64,000 bases of DNA from Oscillatoria sp. FACHB-1406 (GCF_014698145.1 NZ_JACJSM010000023.1:33163-97162), one strand, 5' to 3'; shown: positions 45,529-54,923, counted from the stretch's first letter. Numbers and translations are program-made. Notes: generated from the letters alone by a model not told the origin.

Positions 45529-47835
45529 TCAGCGCGATCGCGATCTCCATTTAGGCTGAGGCTGTTGGGAGTCGTCGTCCTTAAAATAACGGTGGTAGTA
45601 AGTATACGATCCCGAACTATACTCATTCACTCCATTAGCAATTAAGCCCAAAGGAGACGACTGAGAGACTCTCAAACCATCGAGGACTTGTTTGAGGAGG
45701 GCGCGATCGGTTCTGCCCAGGCGGACGACTAACACCAAGCCATCAGCATGAGGAGTCAAAAACTTTGCATCTGCTAGCGCAAACAGCGGCGGCGTATCAA
45801 AAATAATAAAATCATAATCTTCGCGCAGCTTAACGATTAAATTTCGCATTTTCTGCGAAGAAAGCAAGCGCGTTGGGTCGGGGGGAATTTGACCGGCAGT
45901 AAGAATATAAAGATTGTCTTCAATCGGCGATCGCTGGATCAAATCATTGACATCAATCTCCATCGAAATCGCGTGGGAAAGTCCCCAAACATTGGGCAAA
46001 TCCGTCATAACGTGGATTTGGGGGCGACGCAAATCGGCATCCACCAACAACACTTTCTGCCCCATCGCTGCGGCGGCTTGAGCGAGGTGATAAGAAGTCG
46101 TCGATTTCCCCTCCAACGGCATGGACGAGCTAATCGTCAAGACTTGCAGCGGGCGATCCGGACTGATAAACGATAGGTTGGCGTGGAGGGAGCGAAACGC
46201 TTCCAGGAAAGGGGAAGCGCGATAGCGAGGCACGGCGGGGAAAAAGACGGGAGATTTCTCCCCAGATCCCTCAGCCGAAGCGCTTTTTCGCCCGCGCGCT
46301 AAGAACGGTCGATCGCGACTCTCCCGGCGTTGCGGAATCAGCCCCAAAACGGGCAGCCCCAAACTTTCCTTAATCTCATCAAGAGAGTGCAGGCGAACGT
46401 CGAGTTTTTCAGCTAAGAGGGCAGCGCTTAGCCCTGCTAAAATACCGGCCATCGAAGCCACGAGCAAGCCCCGAGTGACGTTCGGTGAAATCGGTGCAGT
46501 GGGAAGCGGCGGCGCAGAAATCAGTTCCCAAGACATCGTGTGCTGCGCTGATTCGATCTGTAAATCCTCCTGAACCGAGAGGAAGCGATTTAAACTTTCG
46601 GTTGCGATTTGGAGTTGTCGCTCTAGGTCGGTATATTGACGAGTTAATTGCGCCATTTCCTGAACTTGCCGCGCGGTTTGTTGCTCGGCTTGCGCTAAGG
46701 CGTTATCCCGCACTGCCAGCACTTGTTTTTGGTTGGTGACTTCGATTAATTTTTGGGTGAGTTGCAAGCGAACGGGGTTAGGAGAAGCGCTCATCGATTC
46801 CGCGCGAGCGTTGGTGGCGCGCCCGACGACGGCGACGGCTTCTTCGTTTAATAGCGGCAGCAAATTATTGCGTCGCTTAGTCAGAGCGCGCATCACGGGG
46901 CTTTCGGGAGTAAAGCGCGCTCGCTCGATCGCCATTTTGGTTTCGATGTCTTGGAGTTGGTTGAGCAAGGTTTGGTAGCGGGGCGCTTCGCTAAGCGCGG
47001 AAACGGTCATGGCTTGGTCGAGGGGTAAGCCGAGTTGACCTTGAATGGTTTGGGAGAGTGATTCGGCTTGACTGAGTTCGGCTTGGGTATTTTGGCGATC
47101 GCCCCTTAAGGATAAAAGGCGATCGGAAACTTTCTCGCCTTGAGCTTTCGGATCCATGAGGTTATGCTGCTGCCGAAACCCTTGAACGCGAGCCTGCAAG
47201 CCATCGACGCGCTGTTTGAGGACGGGCAGTTGCTCTTCGACGAAATCTAAGCCTTTGCGGTTGCTGGTTTTTTGTTCGCGTTTCGAGTATTCAATAAAAC
47301 CTGCCGCGAGGCGATCGAGTACGAATTTAATCCGTTGGGGATTGGTGTCGGTATAGGTTACTTCAATCAGCTTCGTTCCCTCAAAGCGTTCGAGCTTGAG
47401 GTTGCCCACGAGCATTCCGTAATCCATTTCTGGATACTTGGTTTTAATCGCGGCGACGATGGGTTCGAGTTGCGCTGGACTGCGAAGGACTTGAATTTGG
47501 GTGTCGTAGTCGAGGCGCAGCCCGAGTTGTCCGGCGAGGCGCTGACTGAATTGATCGAAACGTTCGTCCCCTGCGATTGGCTCGACGAGGAGGCGAAACT
47601 GACTTTGGTAGCGCGGTACTTCTCGTAAGACTTTAGAGGCGACTAGAGAGCCTACGGCTAGGGATACTGCTAAGAGCAATAACCAACGACGGCGCGCGAT
47701 CGAGATTAATTGCCGGGGGTTTAACGACTCTTCGTTCTGCTTGGGGAGCGCGGGAGGATTGAGCGGTAGCTTTGGCGTGAGGGGATTGTCGTTGCCACTC
47801 GGGAAGGGAGGTTGGGGATTTGAGTTAAACACCAT
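45529..47835 (-). CDS. Polysaccharide co-polymerase/tyrosine autokinase (Wzc-like)
   Basis: A 768-residue inner-membrane protein that controls polysaccharide chain length and export. It has an N-terminal Wzz domain between two membrane helices (RRRWLLLLAVSLAVGSLVAS and GLLVASMAGILAGLSAALLA), long coiled coils and a C-terminal BY-kinase: Walker A SSSMPLEGKSTTS near residue 575, A' VLLVDADLRRP and Walker B FIIFDTPP. A terminal tyrosine cluster (YSSGSYTYYHRYF) is the autophosphorylation tail. The ATG at 47835 is preferred over a TTG three codons upstream. Confidence 0.94.
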   Translation of the reverse strand: MVFNSNPQPPFPSGNDNPLTPKLPLNPPALPKQNEESLNPRQLISIARRRWLLLLAVSLAVGSLVASKVLREVPRYQSQFRLLVEPIAGDERFDQFSQRLAGQLGLRLDYDTQIQVLRSPAQLEPIVAAIKTKYPEMDYGMLVGNLKLERFEGTKLIEVTYTDTNPQRIKFVLDRLAAGFIEYSKREQKTSNRKGLDFVEEQLPVLKQRVDGLQARVQGFRQQHNLMDPKAQGEKVSDRLLSLRGDRQNTQAELSQAESLSQTIQGQLGLPLDQAMTVSALSEAPRYQTLLNQLQDIETKMAIERARFTPESPVMRALTKRRNNLLPLLNEEAVAVVGRATNARAESMSASPNPVRLQLTQKLIEVTNQKQVLAVRDNALAQAEQQTARQVQEMAQLTRQYTDLERQLQIATESLNRFLSVQEDLQIESAQHTMSWELISAPPLPTAPISPNVTRGLLVASMAGILAGLSAALLAEKLDVRLHSLDEIKESLGLPVLGLIPQRRESRDRPFLARGRKSASAEGSGEKSPVFFPAVPRYRASPFLEAFRSLHANLSFISPDRPLQVLTISSSMPLEGKSTTSYHLAQAAAAMGQKVLLVDADLRRPQIHVMTDLPNVWGLSHAISMEIDVNDLIQRSPIEDNLYILTAGQIPPDPTRLLSSQKMRNLIVKLREDYDFIIFDTPPLFALADAKFLTPHADGLVLVVRLGRTDRALLKQVLDGLRVSQSSPLGLIANGVNEYSSGSYTYYHRYFKDDDSQQPQPKWRSRSR

Positions 47836-48112
47836 AGCACCCAAGAGGTAGAGTTTTGCGAAAAGAATTGCAAGGCGCGCCGTTTTCTGGAGATTTCATT
47901 CGCTCGAGGGATGCTGAGCCTCGAGGGGGTGAAATGCAGGGAGTATCATCCTTAATGATAGCGCTCTCGGTCGGCTCAGTTGCAGTCGGAGGGAGGATTT
48001 TTCTCTCGGTAGAACTCTTGTCCGATGGTGTAGAAAGAGGGCTGTTTGAACCGTCTCAACAGTTGCCATTTTCTGGGGTTGAGGAGAGAGTGCTTACTTG
48101 GTTCGACGCGAA

Positions 48113-49360
48113 CTAAGGCTGTTTGGGTTGCTGCCTTTCGCCGTCGCGCGCGTAATCTCCTTGTAGCCATTCTTCGAGGCTCTGACTGGCAGCAGCGAGA
48201 GTGCTGGAGGATAGGGCAATCTGGAAGGTTTCTTGGCTCCATTGCGCGATCGCTTTTAACAAGGTTTTCCGAACGCGGCTGAGTTGCCGAGAGACTTGAT
48301 ATTGTTTTATATCCAGTCGCTCGGCAATCTGGGTTTGCATCAACCCTTGACAGTAATATAGCTGCAAAATTTCTTGACTTTCGGTATCGAGTGTGCATAC
48401 TGCCTCGAACAACCAGCGGTTGAGGTCAGTCTGTCGTTGGCGGCGAAGGTTTTGTTCCTCGGATTCAATCCAAGTTTCGAGGAGGGAGGAATCAAGGGTT
48501 GCGGAAAGTTCCTCGAGGGGTTCGCGAGTATCGAACGACGATCGCGGTTCGTTGAGGGAGACTTGGGAGGGATAAAAGCGATTGCGGGCGAGGCTAGCGC
48601 ATTCAAGCAGCCAAGTTTTGAGGGTTTCGGGACTGACGGTTTCGAGGGGGCGATCGCGATGGTATAGTGCTGCGATCGCGTCCCAAGTGGCCCAATCGGG
48701 GGCGTTGAGATGGCGCGTTCCACTGGCTCGGGTGGGTTGATAGACGGTTTTAAAACAAGTCCAAGCGAGTTGGTAACGCGAGATCGTCTCTTCGCTGAAA
48801 CCCGTCTCCTGCAACACTTCCCGAAAACTGCGCTTGCTCAATTTGCGCAGCAACCCCCAATCGCTGCACAAATCGACTTCTCCGGATTGTCGCAGCGTTT
48901 CTTGGATTCTGCTGCGAAAGGCAACGCGGGCGTAATCGTCCAAACTGCTAGAGCGTTCGGGATCGTAGCTTTTGAGGATTTTTGGCGTTGATGCGATCGC
49001 AATTTGGAAGTAGTCGGCTACCTGATAATTGGAATCAAAGAAGGCCACTCGACTCGAAATTTTCAGACTGTCGCGCATTTTTTTCGCCACCCCATAACAG
49101 GTTTCTTGCAAATAAGCCGAGAGATGAGCGATCGCTAAGCGTGCAGTTGGACTGTTGGGTTTATCCTGCCAAACTTCCTGCCAGTAATTCGTCCAAAACT
49201 GGAGCGGCGGTGAATTTTCTCCCCTTTCTGCTTCGTATTTCGCGATGCAGCGCATTATACTGCGTCGTAAAGGCGGATCGCTCTGCCAGCCTCGAGGGCG
49301 ATCGCCATCGAGTCGCAGAAAAGTAGAAAAGATTTCAACTAGATCTCGACGGGAATACAT
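48113..49360 (-). CDS. Sigma-70 family RNA polymerase sigma factor (cyanobacterial group 3-like)
   Basis: A 415-residue protein whose C-terminus carries a clear sigma region 4 helix-turn-helix (LDTESQEILQLYYCQGLMQT, QIAERLDIKQYQVSRQLSRV). The region 2-like segment is SYDPERSSSLDDYARVAF. The long N-terminal and middle regions are unlike housekeeping sigma factors. It lies upstream of the polysaccharide kinase/export genes on the same strand, with a 277-base gap, so it could control them. No anti-sigma gene is adjacent. Exact subgroup uncertain. Confidence 0.82.
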   Translation of the reverse strand: MYSRRDLVEIFSTFLRLDGDRPRGWQSDPPLRRSIMRCIAKYEAERGENSPPLQFWTNYWQEVWQDKPNSPTARLAIAHLSAYLQETCYGVAKKMRDSLKISSRVAFFDSNYQVADYFQIAIASTPKILKSYDPERSSSLDDYARVAFRSRIQETLRQSGEVDLCSDWGLLRKLSKRSFREVLQETGFSEETISRYQLAWTCFKTVYQPTRASGTRHLNAPDWATWDAIAALYHRDRPLETVSPETLKTWLLECASLARNRFYPSQVSLNEPRSSFDTREPLEELSATLDSSLLETWIESEEQNLRRQRQTDLNRWLFEAVCTLDTESQEILQLYYCQGLMQTQIAERLDIKQYQVSRQLSRVRKTLLKAIAQWSQETFQIALSSSTLAAASQSLEEWLQGDYARDGERQQPKQP

Positions 49361-49390
49361 GAATAGCGAACGAGAAACAGTTATTAGTTA

Positions 49391-49493
49391 TAATTCGTAA
49401 TTCGTAATTCGTAATTCGTAGTTCGTAGTTCGTAGTTCGTAGTTCGTAATTCGTAATTCGTAATTCGTAATTCGTAATTCGTAATTCGTAATT
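49391..49493. repeat. Heptanucleotide tandem repeat (TAATTCG/TAGTTCG), about 15 copies
   Basis: Fifteen near-perfect heptads upstream of the sigma factor gene; the middle four carry G for A (TAGTTCG). Degenerate CATAACTCATAATTCAT runs continue to about 49590. This is the longest block of the repeat also present at 10010-10035 and 19889-19916. Confidence 0.92.
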
Positions 49494-49588
49494 CCCCATT
49501 CATAACTCATAATTCATAACTCATAATTCATCATTCATAATTTCCCCATTCATAACTCATAATTCATCATTCATAATTTCCCCATTCA

Positions 49589-50470
49589 TTATTCATTATT
49601 ACGCGCTCGCGGGTTGAAATATTCGCTCAATCCTTCTCCTAACAAAGATAACCCCGTTACCATCAGCGTCATTGCCAAACCCGGATACAGCGCCGTCCAC
49701 CAAATCCCCGTCGGTAAAGCATCCAGCGCTAATTTCAAATCGTGTCCCCATTCCGGGACTTCTTCGGGCAATCCCAATCCTAAAAATCCTAAGCCGCCGA
49801 GGATAAAAATCGCATTCGCGGTATTGAGGGTAAAAAGGACGGGAATGCTTTGCAGGACGTTTAGGAACAAGTAGCGAGAGAGAACGCGCGCCGGAGATGC
49901 ACCGAGTGCTTTTGCGGCTTCGATGAACAATTCGGTCTTAACGCTGGTGGTTTGGTTGCGGACGACGCGATAGTATTGGGGGATGAAAGAGATGCTCACT
50001 GCGATCGCGGCGTTCAATATTCCCCGCCCCACCACAAACGCCAGGGTCATGGCTAGCAACAGTTTCGGGAACGCATAGATGCTATCCATCACGAACAGCA
50101 ACACCTTATCCAACTTCCCGCCTAAATAGCCGCTAATCAACCCCAACGGTACGCCCGCCAGCAGCGATAGCGTCGTCGCCAGCAGCACGACTTGCAGGGC
50201 AGCCTGCGCCCCAAATAGCGTTCGCGAAAATACATCGTAGCCTTGTCTAGAGGTTCCGAACCAATGTTCCGCACTCGGCGCTTGACTGATGGGATTGCTT
50301 AAGGATTCCCTCGGATCTTGCAACCATCCCCAAGCTTGAAAGGCCGAACCAAAAACGGCAACAATAACGAAGAATAGAGTAATTATCAGCCCGATGATGG
50401 TTAACTGAGTGGAAAGCGTCGGGCGACTGAACCAGGACAATAGGCGCGGGAGGGGTTTGGAAACGGCCAT
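49589..50470 (-). CDS. Peptide/nickel-type ABC transporter permease (DppC-like)
   Basis: A 293-residue permease with six helices. The N-terminal PSAEHWFGTSRQGYDVFSRT and the EAA loop EAAKALGASPARVLSRYLF are characteristic of DppC/OppC. It closes with GIWWTALYPGLAMTLMVTGL. No DppA, DppB or ATPase gene is adjacent. Its 3' end lies inside degenerate tandem repeats (stop near NPRARNNE), so the last codons are partly repeat-derived. Substrate cannot be inferred. Confidence 0.9.
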   Translation of the reverse strand: MAVSKPLPRLLSWFSRPTLSTQLTIIGLIITLFFVIVAVFGSAFQAWGWLQDPRESLSNPISQAPSAEHWFGTSRQGYDVFSRTLFGAQAALQVVLLATTLSLLAGVPLGLISGYLGGKLDKVLLFVMDSIYAFPKLLLAMTLAFVVGRGILNAAIAVSISFIPQYYRVVRNQTTSVKTELFIEAAKALGASPARVLSRYLFLNVLQSIPVLFTLNTANAIFILGGLGFLGLGLPEEVPEWGHDLKLALDALPTGIWWTALYPGLAMTLMVTGLSLLGEGLSEYFNPRARNNE

Positions 50471-50779
50471 GCAAGATTTGGGGAAGCGGAATTTTTAAGG
50501 CGTAACGAGCTTACGCATCTTAATTTTAGGGTAAGAGCATTGAATTGCCGACCCTTTCTTATACCAGTTTCCCGAGTTTGGACGACACATCTTGACGCTG
50601 AAACCTCTAGCCTATCTAGGCTTCTTCATTTTTAATTTTTAATTGGTATTAATCTTGCTGAATTTTGAATTAATGCGCAACGGTTGCTCGTTCTTAAAAC
50701 TGCTCGCGAGGCTAATGTCGATTAAAATCAAATCGGGGAGAAGTTCGCTGTTGCGTTTTACTTCTCCCCGATTATTTGA

Positions 50780-50853
50780 CGGGCCTGGAGGGACTCGAAC
50801 CCCCGACCTTGTGGTCCGTAGCCACACGCTCTAATCCACTAAGCTACAGGCCC
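50780..50853 (-). tRNA. trnR-ACG: tRNA-Arg (ACG)
   Basis: The minus strand forms a 74-base cloverleaf: acceptor GGGCCTG/CAGGCCC, D arm GCTTAGTGGATTAGAGC, anticodon stem TGTGG/CCACA with loop CTACGGA (anticodon ACG) and T arm with GGTTCGAGTCC. The discriminator is G and CCA is not encoded. Confidence 0.95.
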
Positions 50854-50906
50854 CGATTTCGTTGTTTAGTCAACGATTTATAATAATAGCGCAACCTCTA
50901 CTCATA

Positions 50907-51401
50907 ATGCAAGATCTTTTTGGAAATTTAACGCATATCGACGATCGCGGTCAGGCTCAAATGGTGGATGTGTCGGCGAAACCGGCAACCCGTCGGGAAG
51001 CGATCGCGGCGGGGCAGGTGCGGATGCAGCCCGAAACCCTAGAAGCGATCGCGGCGGGCAATGCCCCAAAAGGCGATGTTTTAGGCACGGCTAAGCTCGC
51101 TGGAATTATGGCAGCCAAACAAACGGCGCAATTAATTCCCCTCTGCCACACCATCCCCTTACATAAAGTCGAAGTCCAAATTCAGCCCAATCCCCAGCTT
51201 CCCGGCTACGAAATCCAAGCCACAGCCGTCACGAAAGCGGAAACGGGCGTAGAAATGGAAGCCCTCACCGCTGTTACGATCGCCGCCTTAACCCTTTACG
51301 ATATGGCTAAAGCCCTCGATAAAACCATGCAAATTGAAAACATTCGTTTGCTGAAAAAAACCGGCGGTAAATCGGGAGATTTCGTCACAGAAGCGCCTTG
51401 A
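50907..51401 (+). CDS. moaC: Cyclic pyranopterin monophosphate synthase MoaC
   Basis: A 164-residue enzyme that, with MoaA, converts GTP to cyclic pyranopterin monophosphate in molybdenum cofactor synthesis. The family core is complete: [38 protein letters not shown] and [19 protein letters not shown] start it at the ATG at 50907 ([12 protein letters not shown]); the frame extends 15 codons upstream towards the tRNA. moaD is at 14489 and no moaA is seen. It sits alone beside tRNA-Arg. Confidence 0.95.
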   Translation: MQDLFGNLTHIDDRGQAQMVDVSAKPATRREAIAAGQVRMQPETLEAIAAGNAPKGDVLGTAKLAGIMAAKQTAQLIPLCHTIPLHKVEVQIQPNPQLPGYEIQATAVTKAETGVEMEALTAVTIAALTLYDMAKALDKTMQIENIRLLKKTGGKSGDFVTEAP

Positions 51402-51612
51402 GGGGTAGCTCGGACTGGTACAATAGATCGATAGCTCGATTAAACAATCTTTGCGAACTCCCAGCGCTGTATCACGGCCTTAGCTCCTGCGAGCGTCATG
51501 CACTGAAAGTTCTACCCCCTGACAATTATTCGCTAGAGCGCTGATTACTGATAACTGAATCGGTGTTCCCTAACAACTCACAACCCATTCACTGAATAAC
51601 TGATTACTGACT

Positions 51613-51864
51613 ATGCCTCCCCGTTGGCCTCGCGAACCCGACCGTAAAGATCCAGCCTATCGCCGCTTGGACGATCGCATGAACTTTGCGATTCATGTTG
51701 CCACCTTTGCCGCTTTTAACTCGGGCTTGTGGTTTTTCTATCTGTTTGCTCATTCGGATTGGGACTGGACGAAGTGGGTAACGGGCGTTTGGGCAATCCT
51801 GCTTTTAGCCCACTTGATTTATATTGCCGCGATCGCGGATTATTCTCTGGAGAAAAATGGCTAA
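51613..51864 (+). CDS. 2TM-domain small membrane protein
   Basis: An 83-residue protein of the 2TM-domain type: a short basic N-terminus (RRLDDRMNFAIHVATFAAFN) followed by two membrane helices (WFFYLFAHSD and VWAILLLAHLIYIAAI). Its stop overlaps the start of the DUF3181 gene by eight bases, giving translational coupling. Function unknown. Confidence 0.82.
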   Translation: MPPRWPREPDRKDPAYRRLDDRMNFAIHVATFAAFNSGLWFFYLFAHSDWDWTKWVTGVWAILLLAHLIYIAAIADYSLEKNG

Positions 51865-52165
51865 CTCTAACGCTAGCGAAGCTCTCGAAGCTTTAGCTGC
51901 TGAAATTGGTGAAAATATTTATATCGATGTGGCGAAATGGCATCTGTATCTAAGCGATGCCCATCTTCATACGACAGTCGCCGATCGCACTTCATCCCTG
52001 ATTGAGGACGATAGCATTTCCGAAGCAGCCGTCCGCAAAATCTTACAAGCGATCCCCGTCCAACTTGGCGGCGGAAAAGCAGAACTTCCCCTCGCCGATC
52101 TCGTTCCCACCTCGGGAGTCTCCCGGTTGGTCGAAATCCTTGAGGATTATCGGGATAAATTGTAA
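51857..52165 (+). CDS. DUF3181 family cyanobacterial protein
   Basis: A 102-residue cytosolic protein conserved in cyanobacteria: EALAAEIGENIYIDVAKWHL, YLSDAHLHTTVADRTSSL. The start is the ATG at 51857, which overlaps the stop of the 2TM gene (ATGGCTAA). An open frame continues upstream but inside that gene. It precedes the GT4 gene by six bases, so the three genes form one operon. Function unknown. Confidence 0.82.
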   Translation: MANSNASEALEALAAEIGENIYIDVAKWHLYLSDAHLHTTVADRTSSLIEDDSISEAAVRKILQAIPVQLGGGKAELPLADLVPTSGVSRLVEILEDYRDKL

Positions 52166-52171
52166 GCAATC

Positions 52172-53407
52172 ATGAAGGAGCGGAAAAATATCGCACTGAT
52201 TTCAGTTCACGGCGATCCCGCCGTTGAAATCGGTAAGGAAGAAGCAGGCGGGCAGAATGTCTACGTGCGTAAGGTTGGGGAAGCACTGGCTCGTTTGGGC
52301 TGGACGGTTAATCTCTTCACCCGCGCCACAGACTCCGCCCAACCTAAAATTATCGAGCATTGCCCGGGGTGTCGCACAATTCGCTTGGTAGCAGGTCAGG
52401 AAAAGTTTATCCCGCGCGACAATATCTTTGGCTATGCGGGGGAGTTTGTTGAGAATTTACTCGCTTTTGAAAAAGAAAACCAGATCGAGCATCAACTTTT
52501 TCATACCAACTATTGGATTTCCGGCTGGGTGGGGCTACAGCTTAAACAGCAATTATCGCGTCCGATGGTACATACTTACCATTCCCTGGGAGCGGTGAAG
52601 TATCGTTCGATCCAAAAGATTCCCGCCATTGCTAACACTCGCTTGCAGGTGGAAAAAGACTGCTTGGAGCAATCGAATCGCACCATTGCCACCAGTCCTC
52701 AAGAACTCAATCATATGCGCGCTTACGTCTCGAAGTTGGGGAATATTGAAATTATTCCTTGCGGGACGGATATCGAGCATTTTCAAGCGCTCGAGCGCGT
52801 TGTAGCTCGAGAAAAATTGGGGATCGCCACCGATGCTAAAGTAGCGTTTTATATCGGGCGGTTCGACGAACGCAAGGGGATTGAAACCCTCGTGCGCGCG
52901 ATCGGGCGATCGCAGTTTCGCGACGATCCGCATTTAAGCCTGATTATTGGCGGCGGATCGCGCCCCGGACACAGTGACGGAGAGGAACGGGAACGGATCG
53001 AAGCCATCGTTGAGGAATTGGAATTAGATGAGATCGTAAGCTTTCCCGGACGCATCAGCGACGAGGATTTACCGCTTTATTACGCTGCTGCCGATGTTTG
53101 TGTCGTTCCCAGTCACTACGAACCTTTCGGATTGGTGGCGATTGAAGCGATGGCGAGTGGAACGCCCGTGGTGGCAAGCGATGTCGGCGGATTGCAGTTT
53201 ACCGTTGCCAGCGAACAGACGGGTTTGCTCGTACCGCCTAAAGATGATGCAGCGTTTGCCGCTGCCATCGATCGCATCCTCGGAAACCCCGAATGGCGCG
53301 ATCGTCTCGGCAGCCAAGCGCGCAAGCGAGTTGAAGAGAAATTTAGCTGGGATGGGGTCGCCGAACAACTCAGCGCATTATACCTTCAAATTTTAGCCGA
53401 TACCTAA
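52172..53407 (+). CDS. Family 4 glycosyltransferase, sucrose-phosphate-synthase-like
   Basis: A 411-residue GT-B enzyme. The N-terminal HGDPAVEIGKEEAGGQNVYV matches the SPS/sucrose-synthase-type sugar-nucleotide-dependent transferases, and the C-terminal domain has FYIGRFDERKGIETLVRAI and the E-x7-E signature EPFGLVAIE. The chain is much shorter than full sucrose phosphate synthase and lacks a phosphatase domain. Donor and acceptor are uncertain. It is the last gene of the 2TM-DUF3181 operon. Confidence 0.88.
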   Translation: MKERKNIALISVHGDPAVEIGKEEAGGQNVYVRKVGEALARLGWTVNLFTRATDSAQPKIIEHCPGCRTIRLVAGQEKFIPRDNIFGYAGEFVENLLAFEKENQIEHQLFHTNYWISGWVGLQLKQQLSRPMVHTYHSLGAVKYRSIQKIPAIANTRLQVEKDCLEQSNRTIATSPQELNHMRAYVSKLGNIEIIPCGTDIEHFQALERVVAREKLGIATDAKVAFYIGRFDERKGIETLVRAIGRSQFRDDPHLSLIIGGGSRPGHSDGEERERIEAIVEELELDEIVSFPGRISDEDLPLYYAAADVCVVPSHYEPFGLVAIEAMASGTPVVASDVGGLQFTVASEQTGLLVPPKDDAAFAAAIDRILGNPEWRDRLGSQARKRVEEKFSWDGVAEQLSALYLQILADT

Positions 53408-53451
53408 TAAATTGCCCTTCTGGGCGCGATTTTGAGAAATCAAAAATAAAT

Positions 53452-53488
53452 GGGGATCGCAGGTGAATTTTCTTCACCTGCGATCCCC
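53452..53488. terminator. Perfect 16-bp hairpin
   Basis: GGGGATCGCAGGTGAA pairs perfectly with TTCACCTGCGATCCCC around the five-base loop TTTTC. It lies between the convergent GT4 and DUF1815 genes and so can end both transcripts, though T tracts are weak. A smaller GCCC-TTCT-GGGC hairpin is at 53414-53425. Confidence 0.75.
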
Positions 53489-53550
53489 TCTCATTGCATA
53501 AAAATTAACAGGAGAGAAACACCATCAGAGCCAAGCACCGAAAGCAGCAA

Positions 53551-53919
53551 TTAACAGATCGCGCCAAGTGGCTTTGGATTATTGGTTCTATCGGAATGAG
53601 TCGTTGCGCAAGACGCAAGCTGGTATTTAACGATGTTGGCGAGTTCTTGTAGTTGACCGATCGCTTCAGCCCCTTCAAGTTTCATTAACTCGCGATCGTC
53701 GCGCATCTCCGTCCAAGTGATGCCATAGTCGGAAACTAAGAAGCGAATCAGATGATTTTCCCCCAAGCTGACCATAAACGAAGCGCTGGTCATGAGATCG
53801 CCACAAGTGTAGCAAGACGCGAGATAGCCTCGATTTTCTAAAACCGTTGCCAAAGCTTGGAGGTTCATTACCAAGTCTTTAACAAATTGTCGGTGTTGTT
53901 GTGCAAGTCTGAGAAACAC
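53551..53919 (-). CDS. DUF1815 family cyanobacterial protein
   Basis: A 122-residue protein conserved across cyanobacteria: LAQQHRQFVKDLVMNLQALA, YTCGDLMTSASFMVSLG, FLVSDYGITWTEMRDDREL. The start is GTG with GGAGG nine bases upstream (on the minus strand). Two cysteines in SCYTCG are conserved in the family. No partner gene is near. Function unknown. Confidence 0.93.
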   Translation of the reverse strand: MFLRLAQQHRQFVKDLVMNLQALATVLENRGYLASCYTCGDLMTSASFMVSLGENHLIRFLVSDYGITWTEMRDDRELMKLEGAEAIGQLQELANIVKYQLASCATTHSDRTNNPKPLGAIC

Positions 53920-54142
53920 GTTGTTTGTCCTCCAAACACCACTGTGTTATTGTAAACCCTCTTAACACTTTTTTAAGATTTTAACCTGTCGCGAGAGGGA
54001 TGGCAGTATTCATAAAGCTTTTAAACTCGACAAACCGTTTGTGATGAGCTTTTACTTTGAATGCCTCCTCTCTCACCTTAACGTTACAATCGCGAGATTG
54101 GCAGCCTTTATAAGAAATTCAAGTAAGATATTCAACTTTCTT

Positions 54143-54164
54143 GACAAATTGTGAAATTTGTCAT
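54143..54164. promoter_or_regulatory. Perfect operator-like palindrome
   Basis: TGACAAATT and AATTTGTCA form a perfect 9-bp inverted repeat around GTGA. It lies in the 340-base gap between the DUF1815 gene (its upstream side) and the macro-domain pseudogene, where no other gene is seen. It looks like a dimeric repressor site; the protein is unknown. Confidence 0.5.
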
Positions 54165-54260
54165 TTCCTCAACGCTTTAAACCCCAGAAGTACCGCCCCA
54201 CTTGGCTTTCAAGTTCTTGGATGGTGCGAGCCGAGACTTCGGAAACGATCCCAACCTGCC

Positions 54261-54638
54261 TTAAACTGTCGTTTCAGCCTCGAGGTAAGCGCAGTCAGTC
54301 TCCTCGCTAAAGCAAACAAACGTTACGCACTCTAAGGAATTGTGCTGGGATTGGAACTGGCGAACGACAGAAAACGCAATCCTAGCAGCTTGGGGAATTG
54401 GATAACCGTAAACGCCGCAACTGATTGCCGGAAACGCGATCGTTTTTACCCCATTTTCGAGCGCCAACTGCAAGCTGGAGGTATAGCAAGAAGCCAGCAA
54501 CTCAGCCTCCCCGTGGTTTCCGCCGCGCCAAACCGGGCCGACGGTATGGATGATATATTGAGCAGGTAAATTGTAACCGCGCGTAATTTTGGCACTTCCC
54601 GTCTTGCAACTGCCCAGCGTGCGACATTCTGCCAGCAA
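54261..54638 (-). pseudogene. Macro-domain (ADP-ribose-binding) gene lacking its N-terminus
   Basis: The frame matches the C-terminal two thirds of an O-acetyl-ADP-ribose deacetylase-type macro domain: [58 protein letters not shown]. The expected upstream part, with the [20 protein letters not shown] region that binds ADP-ribose, is absent. Upstream of 54638 the frame continues into an AT-rich dispersed repeat and has only a TTG candidate start. Insertion or deletion at the repeat therefore removed the 5' end. It is probably not functional. Confidence 0.78.
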
Positions 54639-54640
54639 TT

Positions 54641-54910
54641 TGAATAATTGATAATTGATAATTGACAATGGATAACGTCTTGAATAATTGACAACGTTCG
54701 GAGCCGTTAATTGCTCTGTTAATGCCTAGTTTTTTTGCTACATTACACCGCTTGTTGGGCAGCGCTGAACGAGATTTGGAGATTTGGAACCGCCGAAAAC
54801 CCGGATTCAGAACCGATTTTTTAGCTTTCGAGAGAAGGAATGACCCAAGGCTAACCCTTCAACTTATAACTCCCTCAACGTTGTCCATTATCCATTATCA
54901 ATTGTCAATT
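54641..54910. repeat. AT-rich dispersed repeats flanking the lost macro 5' end
   Basis: Copies of the ATTATCAATTGTCAATT family occupy 54641-54690 and 54883-54910, with unique sequence between. The former joins the macro pseudogene directly at the point where its homology stops. No gene is seen between 54639 and 55344 apart from these and the duplicated leader. Confidence 0.65.
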
Positions 54911-54923
54911 CGTTCGGCTCCTT

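Noticed and set aside
49391..49590. CRISPR array
   Set aside because: The unit is seven bases without spacers, so it is a simple tandem repeat. No CRISPR array was found anywhere in the window.
50643..50834. Open frame on the plus strand ending in LVVRSHTL
   Set aside because: It overlaps tRNA-Arg on the opposite strand (GGTRTPDL is a typical tRNA artefact).
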